From assembly GCA_002495525.1 (NCBI GenBank), contig DAFS01000037.1, forward strand, positions 19,099 to 83,098: a stretch of 64,000 bases of DNA, given 5' to 3'. Source of the stretch: Euryarchaeota archaeon UBA89 (lineage in GTDB: Archaea > Thermoplasmatota > Poseidoniia > Poseidoniales > Thalassarchaeaceae). The position numbers and the translations under genes are program-made. Under the pieces are notes generated by a model that made no database searches, was not told the origin of the DNA, and was given only the letters and a program-made list of their open reading frames with translations. Positions 8,982-18,433 of the stretch are shown piece after piece; positions within the stretch are counted from its first letter, which is position 1; every line of letters starts with the position of its first letter.

Positions 8982-11900
8982 CTACAAAGAAATTCTATTA
9001 TCACAAATAGGGCATTTAATCATTTTAAGTCCCATTGATACTTCAAATCTCGATGAACACTCAGGGCATAAAATTTGTCTATTAATTTCTGGTATTTCTG
9101 CCACTCCTGAAGGTGGCAAAGGTATTGCTTGTAGTGGTACAGATAATTCTTGTTGTTTCTCCTCAAATCCGATTTTCATTCCTCTTACATTAGAATTCTT
9201 CCGACTTTCCCTTCTTTGTTTCCTAGTATTCGTTTCCTCAATATCCTCATCTATCAATTCAATCTCTGAAGACTTAATTTCGATATCTGTTGAATCTACA
9301 ATATCAACTACATTTTCTTCTAAGACAATGTTTCCGGTTGCAACCCTTCTTCTTTTTCTACCAACCCACTTTAATGCACTTAATGACATTGTAGATAGTA
9401 CTAACAGACATATTAGTAAGACCGTTATTGAGATTCCAGCCATTAGTATTCCAAAATTTTGCTCATCAAGACCTAAGTATATTCTCATCTCATCAAGTAA
9501 ATTTAAGTCACCTCTATCGGGGTCATTATCATCTATTAAAGATCTTATTTCCCATCCATCTATTTCATTCCAACTCAGAATAATAGATTGATCACTCAAT
9601 GGGCTCCTATCCACGGAAGAAAGATGATTTTTTCCTGTTGTAATCCTATCGGACAGTCCAATCCATTCTTCATCATGAATTGGATTCATCAGCCCATATT
9701 GTATCTGACTGCCTGTCGGGCCGACAAAGTCATAAAAAATCTGTATACCTAAGTGGGTTTCAGTCATTTGAATATTACCAATTCCTTTAGATGGTATTTC
9801 TACACTGAGATTTTCTAAAGCCGTCATGGTCGAATCAGTAACTTTTGCAACTAATTTTGATTCTGCATCTGAGCCTTCTTTCCAAACCGAATAGATATAA
9901 TCGCTACCATCATACGTAATTACTGACATCTTTTGCATGCCTGCTTCATCTCCAATAGCCTTCCTATAAGTCCAAGAAGTTTGGTCACTGGAACCATGTG
10001 CATACCACAATCCTATTCTTTCGTCACCAGTGATATCGTCTCTATTTGATTGGTATAGTACGTGAGTATATTCTCCCCCTAGTTCTACAGTTACTGGGTC
10101 AGAATCATACATACTAAGTTCTATTTCGTCAATAACATTTGGTGTGAGTTCCCAGTCGCTAGCTAATTTAGGGTAATCCGATGTTAATAAGAACACACTG
10201 GTTAGGTCCTTGAAAGTCCCTCCTGTTGAAATATCTCTATGATAACCTCCAATAATTATGTCAGTTCCTCTGACATCCATGTCGATACCAAAATATTTCC
10301 CATCTGATAACGATATAGGTTGCATTAAGTCTTGAACAGGGCTCATTTCACACGTAGCGTCAATTCTCGAGTAACTTATTGTTTGTTTGAAGTAACCCTG
10401 ATTGTCAATATATCTCCTAGTCCAAGAAATATGAGCGTATCCATCACTTGTACTCCAAGAAGTCAAATCTCCCGACCATTTCACTTCAAGCATATTAGAA
10501 CAAGGTACTAGTGCAAGATTTTCATTTAAGCGATATAGAGCCAAACCTCCTTCTTTGCTAGTAATAACTAAACCTTCTCCATTTAGATCTATGACTCTCA
10601 CTGGTTCTTCCCCATAATCGAATATTAAATCACGAGGGGCTTTCAATGATGACTGATCTACAAGAATTGTAGAAGTAATTTCATTGTTACTCATGTCTAA
10701 ATCACTTTCTCCTTGAACTGTAATTTTTATTTCCAGAGGTCCCACTTCTGGATGAATATATGCAAATGCAATTTGACTTGCACCTTGCCCCACCACAAGG
10801 GAAATAGTGGTTGTAGAAACTTCCATCCAACCAAGATCATTTTTCAGCCAAAGAGTCGCATCTACAGACATTGCATTAGTTGAACCTAAGTTATCAACTC
10901 TACCGGTAATTAGGAATTGTTCCTGAGGTCTTGGTATTGATGGTTCTGTCTTTACCGCTCCATCTCTGAAAGCTAAATCAATACCTTGTGGTCTTTGTAG
11001 AACCGGGAATGAAATTGATATGTCATTATCCGATTCATTATTTTCTTGTATCTCATCATCAGGGTCTAAAGAAACTGTTAATTGTTTATCCCCTACTGTA
11101 GATGGGTTCCATGATAGTGAAATTTCTATTATGTCTCCACTTTCTAAACTTTGTATGATTATCTCATCTTTTCTAAATCCATCCTCCAAAAGATAAATCC
11201 TCAATTCATCTGCTGAAATGTCACCTATATTTCGTATCTGAACTTTTGCTTCTAAAAATGTATTTACATATGTCTCACTAACTGGTATTCCATATTCTTG
11301 AACTGAGATTCCAGTTCTAAACATCAAGTCGGGAGAAGGAGGATTATTGTCAATTTCAACTGTAATTCTAATTTCTTCAGATGCTACACCTACTCCACTA
11401 ACAAACCTGACAGAGAACCTTTGTATCCCATCATCAGTATTCTCAGTATCCCACGGTATTGACCATTGTATTTCTTCTGCTCCTGAACCTGAATAATAAG
11501 TCATATTTTTCCATTCATCAGTCCCTAGCCTCCACTGTAGTTGAGCACCATTAACGGTTTCCAATAACCCACTAATTTCAACGTCCCCACTCACAAGATC
11601 TTGGTTGCTAGGCGAATCTACTTCTAGAGATATTATTCCTAAATTATGAGTATTTTTTGTCGTATTACTCCATTGTTCGAACTCATTTCTAGATTTTACC
11701 TCAATTTGGAGAGTTTCTGCATCTACATCAACATCTTCTTCAAAATTTGGAATATCAAAATTTGTAGTCCAATTAATTGTTCCAAGTGCCTGATGCCAAT
11801 CAACTAGGACACCTGTTGAGAGAGGCCCTCCTCCAGTTGGTCTGTACTTGTATGTGACTCGAACTTGAATTTCTTCAGTAGTCCCATTCTCTTCTCCAGC

Positions 11901-13814
11901 TTCATTAATATGTCCTCTGACACTGTAACTTTGACCTTCAATTAACCATAAACCACTTGGTTTTTCTATTACTGCCCAGTTTCCTGTTCCTTCACCAACT
12001 GGGGGGTCACCTCCTCCAGTTCCATTTCCGGGGTCACCTCCTCCATTCCCTCCACCTGTATCATCTCCTAACATAGCCTGAAGAATTAGATTTCCATCGA
12101 TTATTCCAAATCCATAATCTTCATTCCATATATCTGAAACAGACGGCATTGAGGCGGTCCCTCTAACTTCCGAATTATTTCTCAATAAATCCTTAACTTC
12201 CTGAGGTTCTAATTCATCATCTATTTGTAAAATTATTGCAACTAATCCTGCAACTGCCGGTGTTGACATGCTGGTGCCATCCATCGATACATAGCCATCA
12301 TCCGCGAGAGATGACGAATCTTGCCCTGGGATAGTTGAACTTGACGTGGCATGTTGTGCTGACGTAATACCTGAACCCGGTGCAACTACATCGGGTTTCA
12401 ATTCATCCCATTTATTTTCATCATTATCGTCTACTCTAGGTCCTGAATTTGAGTAATCTGCAATATCATCATCATTTCTTTGAATTGTATTTTTGTCATC
12501 TATTGCCCCAACAGTAATCGAAGAATCAGCGGCACCTACCGAAGTGACTCTATTGCTTCCATCATTCCCTATTGCAGCAATAGGTACAATTCCTGCTTCG
12601 GCGCAATTATTAACAAGTCTAGCTGCAGAATTATTCCCATCATCTCCTTGATCATTTTCGCCAACTGGTGAGCTTCCGCTCCCAAATGACATGGTCATTA
12701 CATCGATACCTTCGCTTGAATCATTATTCCCCCAATCCGTATTTACATTTTGTAAGACCCATTGCAATCCTTTGATTATAGGTCCCTCATCTCCGCCTGC
12801 ACTTCCTCCTGAATCAGTCATTACTTTTACGTCAACAAGATAGGAACCCGGCGCATAGCCTTGGTTTACTCTTCTAGAATCTCCAGTACCTAGAGCAATT
12901 CCAGCAACATGAGTTCCATGACCGTTCCCGTCATCTGGATCGAATTCACCATCATTACATTCTTGAGAGTTCCAAGATGTTGCATCGCAACCTGCTAACC
13001 ATTTTGGATCTGAGAGGTCATCTGGTTGTTTCTCATTATCATTATTATTATCTGAAAAATCATCTAAAGAAAAATGCTCATTATCTACTCCTGAGTCTAA
13101 AACTGCGATAACCACTCCTGACCCATCATATCCAAAATCTCTCAATGTTTCATCATACACCTCAGATGTCTGGACTTTAGACCCTCTAGTTGCCACGCTC
13201 AGATAAGAGACAATTTTATCCTGTTCTTCTATCATTACAACTCCATCTTGCTGCCATATTTCTATCAATGAACTAACTGGGACATGATCAATTACTACAG
13301 AATCAATATATTCTACAGGGAAAAACCAAGAACCTTCTTCTTCCCATCCATGATTAACTAAAATTTCTTTCAGTTTTTGTAGATCGGTTTCACCGGGGTG
13401 CCATGAGTATCCTACAATTATCGCAGTGGTCATTCGTCCATCATTTCCTAGAATCGCAGTTGCAGAATGAGATTCTTTTCCACCTGCAATCATATATTGT
13501 AGGCTATCTTCCATTCCATTACTATCCCTATCAGTATTGAAATTCATCCACCAGTACGGTTCTTCAACTGCGGGACTCGCATCCCAAGGGGGAAATCCAA
13601 TCCCAAGAAATTTTTCGGGACATATCTCATTATGACAAATTAATGCAGGGATTCCATCATCTATTACTTGTAACAAACCTTCATTATCCTCGTCAAGGTG
13701 CTGATTATAGTTCTCTTCCGAAGGTACAATTGCAGAAACTCCTACTGATAAATCTAGTACTAACATCAGTATTACAACTAACATAGGCCCTACTGTTTTC
13801 GATGCTCCTGCCAT
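8982..13814 (-). CDS. Giant secreted subtilisin-like (S8) protease with zinc-ribbon tail
   Basis: A 1610-aa extracellular serine protease. It has a signal peptide (1-28), an N-terminal propeptide-like region, then the S8 catalytic domain with D240 (AVLDSGVD), H299 (GNGHGTHVAG), oxyanion N417 (AAIGND) and S515 (DGTSMSTP). A Gly/Asn/Pro-rich linker (about 590-615) leads to Ig-like domains and two CARDB-type domains (about 825-950 and 950-1070), then a region of probable beta-propeller strands, a transmembrane helix (about 1472-1498) and a basic cytoplasmic tail ending in a CPEC-x14-CPIC zinc ribbon (C1583, C1586, C1601, C1604). The enzyme would work at the cell surface on external protein. The inside zinc ribbon is odd for a protease. 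A perfect 7-bp inverted repeat touches the start codon. Confidence 0.92.
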   Translation of the reverse strand: MAGASKTVGPMLVVILMLVLDLSVGVSAIVPSEENYNQHLDEDNEGLLQVIDDGIPALICHNEICPEKFLGIGFPPWDASPAVEEPYWWMNFNTDRDSNGMEDSLQYMIAGGKESHSATAILGNDGRMTTAIIVGYSWHPGETDLQKLKEILVNHGWEEEGSWFFPVEYIDSVVIDHVPVSSLIEIWQQDGVVMIEEQDKIVSYLSVATRGSKVQTSEVYDETLRDFGYDGSGVVIAVLDSGVDNEHFSLDDFSDNNNDNEKQPDDLSDPKWLAGCDATSWNSQECNDGEFDPDDGNGHGTHVAGIALGTGDSRRVNQGYAPGSYLVDVKVMTDSGGSAGGDEGPIIKGLQWVLQNVNTDWGNNDSSEGIDVMTMSFGSGSSPVGENDQGDDGNNSAARLVNNCAEAGIVPIAAIGNDGSNRVTSVGAADSSITVGAIDDKNTIQRNDDDIADYSNSGPRVDDNDENKWDELKPDVVAPGSGITSAQHATSSSTIPGQDSSSLADDGYVSMDGTSMSTPAVAGLVAIILQIDDELEPQEVKDLLRNNSEVRGTASMPSVSDIWNEDYGFGIIDGNLILQAMLGDDTGGGNGGGDPGNGTGGGDPPVGEGTGNWAVIEKPSGLWLIEGQSYSVRGHINEAGEENGTTEEIQVRVTYKYRPTGGGPLSTGVLVDWHQALGTINWTTNFDIPNFEEDVDVDAETLQIEVKSRNEFEQWSNTTKNTHNLGIISLEVDSPSNQDLVSGDVEISGLLETVNGAQLQWRLGTDEWKNMTYYSGSGAEEIQWSIPWDTENTDDGIQRFSVRFVSGVGVASEEIRITVEIDNNPPSPDLMFRTGISVQEYGIPVSETYVNTFLEAKVQIRNIGDISADELRIYLLEDGFRKDEIIIQSLESGDIIEISLSWNPSTVGDKQLTVSLDPDDEIQENNESDNDISISFPVLQRPQGIDLAFRDGAVKTEPSIPRPQEQFLITGRVDNLGSTNAMSVDATLWLKNDLGWMEVSTTTISLVVGQGASQIAFAYIHPEVGPLEIKITVQGESDLDMSNNEITSTILVDQSSLKAPRDLIFDYGEEPVRVIDLNGEGLVITSKEGGLALYRLNENLALVPCSNMLEVKWSGDLTSWSTSDGYAHISWTRRYIDNQGYFKQTISYSRIDATCEMSPVQDLMQPISLSDGKYFGIDMDVRGTDIIIGGYHRDISTGGTFKDLTSVFLLTSDYPKLASDWELTPNVIDEIELSMYDSDPVTVELGGEYTHVLYQSNRDDITGDERIGLWYAHGSSDQTSWTYRKAIGDEAGMQKMSVITYDGSDYIYSVWKEGSDAESKLVAKVTDSTMTALENLSVEIPSKGIGNIQMTETHLGIQIFYDFVGPTGSQIQYGLMNPIHDEEWIGLSDRITTGKNHLSSVDRSPLSDQSIILSWNEIDGWEIRSLIDDNDPDRGDLNLLDEMRIYLGLDEQNFGILMAGISITVLLICLLVLSTMSLSALKWVGRKRRRVATGNIVLEENVVDIVDSTDIEIKSSEIELIDEDIEETNTRKQRRESRKNSNVRGMKIGFEEKQQELSVPLQAIPLPPSGVAEIPEINRQILCPECSSRFEVSMGLKMIKCPICDNRISL

Positions 13815-13831
13815 GGCTCTCTTAGAGAGCC
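13815..13831. promoter_or_regulatory. Inverted repeat abutting the subtilase start codon
   Basis: GGCTCTC, a 3-nt spacer and GAGAGCC form a perfect 7-bp inverted repeat whose end directly joins the minus-strand ATG at 13814. It could form a stable hairpin in the 5' leader or be a dimeric repressor site. Its geometry (3-nt loop, zero distance to the start) is the same as at sufC. The longer arm makes chance less likely here. Confidence 0.4.
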
Positions 13832-13882
13832 AGCATAGGTAGAGGTATAATTTGAACCGATAATTAATTCATTTTTATTGAA

Positions 13883-14923
13883 TTATGGCCAGAAAAGATG
13901 TTCTTTATTCAAGGAACAAATCAGGCTGTAATTTTCATCTTTCTCGAACAACTTCACTTCTCCATTACAAATTGGGCATATTGTATTCTCCGCAAGCTCT
14001 TCAAGCCATGCCTGTCTTGTTTCTAACTCGTCACCCTGTTCTTTAAGATTCTCCAGAATTCTTTTTGCATTTCCCTCTAGAGGTTTTCCTTCATTATCCC
14101 ATGGATCCTCATCTAATATACCTAGATTTCTTTTTGCAACGATTCTCTTTGCTTCAACGATATTTACGGCTTTGTTTTGAGTACTTTCAGAATTTAATGG
14201 GCTGGGGCCCCCTTTTGCTATAATTCTCGCAAATAAAAATGTCATAAAAAACCCTCCTATATGAGCCATATGAGCGATATTGGTATCCCCTGAAGTCCCT
14301 TCTTGGATTACATAAATTTGATAAATTTCCAACCCCAATCTTACAAAAACAATAATCCATACAGGCCATGCCCTAATTAAGAATAATAGTGGAAATTCTA
14401 TTTCATCATTTGGCCAACATGCCATGTAAGCTCCCAGTAATCCAAACGCTGCGCCACTAGCACCTATTGCAGGATTTATTGAATCCGGATGTGAAGCAAC
14501 CCATGCTAAATTACCTCCTAAGAATCCCAGTATGTAAACAAGCATCCATCTTTTACTACCTAACCTTTGTTCTAAAGGCACCCCCACAAGTCCAATTACC
14601 AGAATATTAGATAGTACATGTAACCAATCTGCATGTAGCCAGGCAGAAGTGAAAAAACGATGTATCTGTAGGGGTTCATCCGCTAAAAATGGGTATAAGG
14701 AGAGAAAATGTATCTCATTAAAATCTAGTTCCAACATAGAAAAAGTGAATCTAACAAACATTACTAGGAGTAGTGAAAGAACCATGGCTAAAGCTATACT
14801 TGTTTTTTCTCTTATTGAATTGATAAAAGGAATTATTGAAACTATAATATATATTGAAAGAAGTACGAAATCACTATTTTCTAATTGTGACCAGTATAAA
14901 TCATACTCCGCAGAGGTAATCAC
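13883..14923 (-). CDS. Rhomboid-family intramembrane serine protease with zinc-ribbon tail
   Basis: A six-or-more-helix rhomboid. The catalytic dyad is visible as S156 in GASGAAFG and H221 in AHMAHIGG; the HADWLHVLSN block (H102, N106) is the usual oxyanion helix. Residues 255-310 are hydrophilic and helical. The C-terminus carries CPIC and a later Cys/His pair, suggesting a cytosolic zinc ribbon. The frame begins at GTG 14923. It lies upstream of, and in the same direction as, the subtilase, and is divergent from the ccm operon. Substrate unknown; cleavage of membrane-anchored surface proteins is plausible. Confidence 0.9.
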   Translation of the reverse strand: MITSAEYDLYWSQLENSDFVLLSIYIIVSIIPFINSIREKTSIALAMVLSLLLVMFVRFTFSMLELDFNEIHFLSLYPFLADEPLQIHRFFTSAWLHADWLHVLSNILVIGLVGVPLEQRLGSKRWMLVYILGFLGGNLAWVASHPDSINPAIGASGAAFGLLGAYMACWPNDEIEFPLLFLIRAWPVWIIVFVRLGLEIYQIYVIQEGTSGDTNIAHMAHIGGFFMTFLFARIIAKGGPSPLNSESTQNKAVNIVEAKRIVAKRNLGILDEDPWDNEGKPLEGNAKRILENLKEQGDELETRQAWLEELAENTICPICNGEVKLFEKDENYSLICSLNKEHLFWP

Positions 14924-15006
14924 AAACTATACCCGGCCGTATTGTAGCAATAGCGCCTTCGATACTTTGTCGAACGACTCAAACGGTGAACCACCCTCGC
15001 AAGTAC

Positions 15007-16419
15007 ATGGAAGTTCAGACCCTAATTCAGATTTCGGGTCTTGAAATTCATAGAGGGAACCGTCTCATAATCTCAGATTTCGATTTTGAATTATCCGAAG
15101 GAGAGGTGGTTACTTTAGTTGGTCCAAATGGTTGTGGTAAAACTACTTTACTCGAATCTAGCGCAGGTATGCATACAATCTCTTCTGGCTCAATTTATTG
15201 GAGAGATGACTTATCGGGGATGAAACTAGTAAGAGATTCAGATGGTAGGAGAAATCCTTTACCTCCAATGGGTTTAACTTTACAAAAAAATGGAATATCT
15301 GGCGAAGAAACAGTCCAAGAAAGGATGAAAACTGTTCTTACAGTTTCTGGATGTGATTTCGATGATATAAAAGTCCAAGAATTACTCGATTGTTGGGGTC
15401 TTAAACACAGAAGTTCCGATAGAGTTTCTCAATTGTCTGGAGGGCTGGCTAGAAGACTCTCGGTACTTTCAGGACTTGCACCGGCTTTATTATCCAAAAA
15501 ATCTCGAGTCGTACTACTCGACGAACCCTCAGAGGGATTAGATAAATCAGCTAAATTACTTTTGATTAATTGGTTGAGAGCTTTAATATCAAGAGGGCAT
15601 GGAATAATTGTAGCAACACATGATTCTGATTTAATTTCGATAGCTGATAGAATACTCAAATTTAGTAATGGAAAAGAAGTAAATCTTAGTTCTCAACCAC
15701 AGCCAGAATCTAACTTCATAATTCCTAATTCTACAAATAATGTTCCAATTAAAAAAGTTTCTAGTCTATTTAATTGGGCTTACAGGATGGAAAAAAGAAA
15801 CCCAATCGATACCATTAATCGCCTAATCCCTGCTATTCTTGCACTATTACTATCTCATGCTTTGGTATCCGAAGATGAAATATCTATCGTAGGTACCGAT
15901 TTTTTTTCTGCATTGATTCTACTCCCTTCATTTATTTCCGTAGTAATCCCTCCTGCTCTGATTAGTAGATATGCAGAAGAAAATTGTGGACGATGGTGGT
16001 CAGCAGTAATAGGTCCTAAATTCCGTCTTTCATCATCAATTATTGGTTCTTCGATTTTACTTCCAATCCCCTTAATTTATCTTTCATGGTTTATTCTGAG
16101 CGATAATTTAGCAAGTGTCGATGATTCAGTAGTCTATTGGTTATGGTTACCTTGCTTAGTAATGTACTTTGTTGCAATTGCTGCCTCATCATTACATTTG
16201 TTGGTTTCTGACTTGAGGAGATCTGGAGCATCTGTTGTATCTTTACTACTGTTAGTTCTCGTTTGGCCATTTATTGAATTAGTTGATTCTCTTGAGATGA
16301 TTATTCTCAATGGTATGAGTTGGGGATTTTCATTGGAAGAACCAATTTTTATGATGTTTTTGGCTGGTACAATTAGTTTATTGGTGTGGATTGTTTCTGT
16401 ATATCTTCCGGAAGCATGA
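15007..16419 (+). CDS. ccmA: Cytochrome c maturation CcmA-CcmB fusion (heme-export ABC)
   Basis: Residues 1-215 are an ABC ATPase: Walker A GPNGCGKTT, signature QLSGGLARR, Walker B VVLLDEPSEGLD and H-loop ATHDSD. Residues about 255-470 form six hydrophobic helices, the size and topology of CcmB. It is followed directly by ccmC and a CcmD-like ORF, which fixes the role as the System I CcmABCD complex that releases holo-CcmE. In most bacteria ccmA and ccmB are separate genes; here they are one polypeptide of 470 aa. I use ATG 15007; the frame also opens at GTG 14986. The stop overlaps the ccmC start (ATGA). Confidence 0.82.
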   Translation: MEVQTLIQISGLEIHRGNRLIISDFDFELSEGEVVTLVGPNGCGKTTLLESSAGMHTISSGSIYWRDDLSGMKLVRDSDGRRNPLPPMGLTLQKNGISGEETVQERMKTVLTVSGCDFDDIKVQELLDCWGLKHRSSDRVSQLSGGLARRLSVLSGLAPALLSKKSRVVLLDEPSEGLDKSAKLLLINWLRALISRGHGIIVATHDSDLISIADRILKFSNGKEVNLSSQPQPESNFIIPNSTNNVPIKKVSSLFNWAYRMEKRNPIDTINRLIPAILALLLSHALVSEDEISIVGTDFFSALILLPSFISVVIPPALISRYAEENCGRWWSAVIGPKFRLSSSIIGSSILLPIPLIYLSWFILSDNLASVDDSVVYWLWLPCLVMYFVAIAASSLHLLVSDLRRSGASVVSLLLLVLVWPFIELVDSLEMIILNGMSWGFSLEEPIFMMFLAGTISLLVWIVSVYLPEA

Positions 16420-17171
16420 AAACGAGCATTCATCATATAGTGACCTCTCCCAAGTTTGTGTCCTCAATGAAATACTATGGTTGGGGATTAACATGCATAG
16501 GCGGAGCAGGTGTTTTACTAACTGCAATAATGGGTTATACATATGCGCCCTTAGTGCAATCTCCGCCATTTAGATCTCCGGAGGCCTATCGAATACTTTT
16601 CTGGCACGTGCCTTTTGCTTGGACATCTTTTCTATCATTTTGTCTATTATTTATTGGAGCAATTTCTTGGTTTTTGAAGAGAAAAGAATGGGGCTGGAAT
16701 TTGTTTTGTACAGGCTCTGATCTGGGTCTCCTGTTTGGATTGGGAGTAGTCATTTCTGGCCCAATATGGGGTTCAGCAGAATGGGGGGTGCCATGGGATT
16801 GGGGAGATCTGAGATTGAATACATTCGGTTTACTTACTGCTGTTGCATTATTCATCGTTCTATCTAGAAAAGCACAACCTGACGGAATCGAAACTAGAGA
16901 CACTCTTTCCACAGTAGGATTGTTCGGCTTTGCCTTGGTACCTATTACGGCTGTAGCAACTACCGTTTATCAGAAAAGGCATCCTTCTGTCGTAATCGCA
17001 GAATCCAGTGAAACAGGATTAGACCCAAAAATGCTCGAAGTTCTAATTTTGGGTGTAATATCTTTCTGGATATTAATGGCTGGGCTATCTCTTCTAACTT
17101 ACATCTCATATAAAATGGAATATGAGTTAAGAAAATTATTAGATAAAATAGATGAAGAGGTGGTCCATTGA
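16416..17171 (+). CDS. ccmC: Heme exporter protein CcmC
   Basis: A six-helix membrane protein (251 aa from ATG 16416) of the heme-handling CcmC/CcsA family. The diagnostic WWD-type periplasmic loop reads GPIWGSAEWGVPWDWGDLRLN, and conserved His residues flank it (FWHVPFAW and the YQKRHPSVV loop). CcmC presents heme to CcmE. The start overlaps the ccmAB stop by 4 bases; a longer frame starting at GTG 16386 would overlap the upstream coding region more and lacks support. The stop overlaps a TTG start of ccmD. No ccmE, ccmF or ccmH is in the window. Confidence 0.9.
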   Translation: MKTSIHHIVTSPKFVSSMKYYGWGLTCIGGAGVLLTAIMGYTYAPLVQSPPFRSPEAYRILFWHVPFAWTSFLSFCLLFIGAISWFLKRKEWGWNLFCTGSDLGLLFGLGVVISGPIWGSAEWGVPWDWGDLRLNTFGLLTAVALFIVLSRKAQPDGIETRDTLSTVGLFGFALVPITAVATTVYQKRHPSVVIAESSETGLDPKMLEVLILGVISFWILMAGLSLLTYISYKMEYELRKLLDKIDEEVVH

Positions 17172-17320
17172 ACGGTTTTACCTCTTATCTAGTTACTTAC
17201 TCAATCTTAGGATTTTTATTGAGTTATTATATCGTTTACATGGGCAGGAAATTAGATCATCTTAGAATAAGAATTAGAGAGTGTAAATTGTCATTAGAGG
17301 ATAATATCTCTGAAAATTAA
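17168..17320 (+). CDS. ccmD: CcmD-like small membrane protein
   Basis: A 50-aa ORF starting at TTG 17168, overlapping the ccmC stop (ATTGA), with GGTGG 4 nt before the start. It encodes one transmembrane helix (about residues 5-25, SYLVTYSILGFLLSYYIVY) followed by a basic, helical cytoplasmic tail (MGRKLDHLRIRIRECK). That size, topology and place after ccmC are exactly those of CcmD, which stabilises the CcmC-CcmE interaction. CcmD sequences are poorly conserved, so the assignment rests on context and topology. Confidence 0.72.
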   Translation: MNGFTSYLVTYSILGFLLSYYIVYMGRKLDHLRIRIRECKLSLEDNISEN

Positions 17321-17365
17321 TTTTTCTCTCACGAATCATTCTAATGTACTACGCTTTCGCAAGGT

Positions 17366-18433
17366 ATGAGCCATATGTCCAAAGATGTATTTTGCATTGT
17401 TTGTGGAGATTCTTCCAAACTTTCTTCCAATCGTCTTTGTGAATCATGTTTCCGTAAGCGTGTAACATTATCAAAAGTCCCTAATACAATACAACAATTT
17501 CGCTGCCCAAAGTGTGAATCATACGAAATCAGAGGTCGTTGGTCCAAGATGGAACAAGAATCGTTGGCGGATTTGAGGATTCGCGATAATTTAGAATTAG
17601 ATGAAAGAGCCGAAGATGTGAATATTGGATTCGCATTACAGATTATTGATGATAGAACTAACCGAATTCATCTTGATGTTTCTGGAATGATAGATAATTT
17701 TTCTTTTGAAGATAGCTTCGAGATTTTGTTACAAACTAGTAATGCAATTTGTACTCCTTGTACTAGAAAAGATGGTGCGTATTTTGAGGCTATTGTTCAA
17801 CTCCGTTCAGCAGGAAGGAAACTGTCTGAGAAAGAACTCAAGGAATTAAGGGATACTTTAGATGAAATGTTAGGTGGAATGGAGGCAGATCCAATGTTTT
17901 TCATTACTAAAGAAGGCATTGTAACTGGAGGTTGGGATTTACAACTTGGATCTAAGTCCATGGCTAGGAATTGGGCTCGTATTTTAACAAAGAAGTTTGG
18001 AGGTACTGTTAAAGAAACATCTACTGTTGTAGGAATGAGAGATGGTATTGAGATTACAAGACTAACAGTCAGCTATCGAAAACCTGCTTATGATGTTGGA
18101 GATGTGGTGAAATTAAATAACGATTTATGGATGATTGATTCCTGGCAGAAAGATGGCCCTATAATCCGTCGATTGAAATTCTTTCATCGAACTGGGGCAT
18201 CTTGGAGAGATATGGAAAAGGCTAGAATAATTTGTTCTCGCTCAGAACAATTTATTGTAGATATTTTTAATCGTGATAGTTCTGCTGCAGAGATAATGAC
18301 TCCTCATGATTATACTATGGCAACTGTTGCTTTACCCTATGATGATGATAAAAAATCAACAAAACTACGTATTGGGTTCATAGAAGATATGTGGGTAGCG
18401 TTACCTGGGTTTGTTGGCGAGGTGGATTTATGA
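17366..18433 (+). CDS. nmd3: NMD3-like 60S/50S ribosome biogenesis factor
   Basis: Archaeal homologue of NMD3, a factor acting on the large ribosomal subunit. The N-terminus has the family's double zinc finger: CIVCGDSSKL...LCESCFRKR followed by FRCPKCES. It continues with the conserved IDDRTNRIHLDV and GGWDLQLGSKSMARNWARIL blocks and a beta-rich C-terminal part. At 355 aa it matches archaeal NMD3 lengths. ATG 17366 or ATG 17375 may be used. The stop overlaps the isomerase ATG (ATGA), so the two are translationally coupled. Confidence 0.88.
   Translation: MSHMSKDVFCIVCGDSSKLSSNRLCESCFRKRVTLSKVPNTIQQFRCPKCESYEIRGRWSKMEQESLADLRIRDNLELDERAEDVNIGFALQIIDDRTNRIHLDVSGMIDNFSFEDSFEILLQTSNAICTPCTRKDGAYFEAIVQLRSAGRKLSEKELKELRDTLDEMLGGMEADPMFFITKEGIVTGGWDLQLGSKSMARNWARILTKKFGGTVKETSTVVGMRDGIEITRLTVSYRKPAYDVGDVVKLNNDLWMIDSWQKDGPIIRRLKFFHRTGASWRDMEKARIICSRSEQFIVDIFNRDSSAAEIMTPHDYTMATVALPYDDDKKSTKLRIGFIEDMWVALPGFVGEVDL

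Noticed and set aside
14649..15044. Plus-strand frame across the rhomboid start and ccm leader
   Set aside because: It overlaps the rhomboid coding sequence antisense and shows no domain; the ccmAB frame explains the region downstream.
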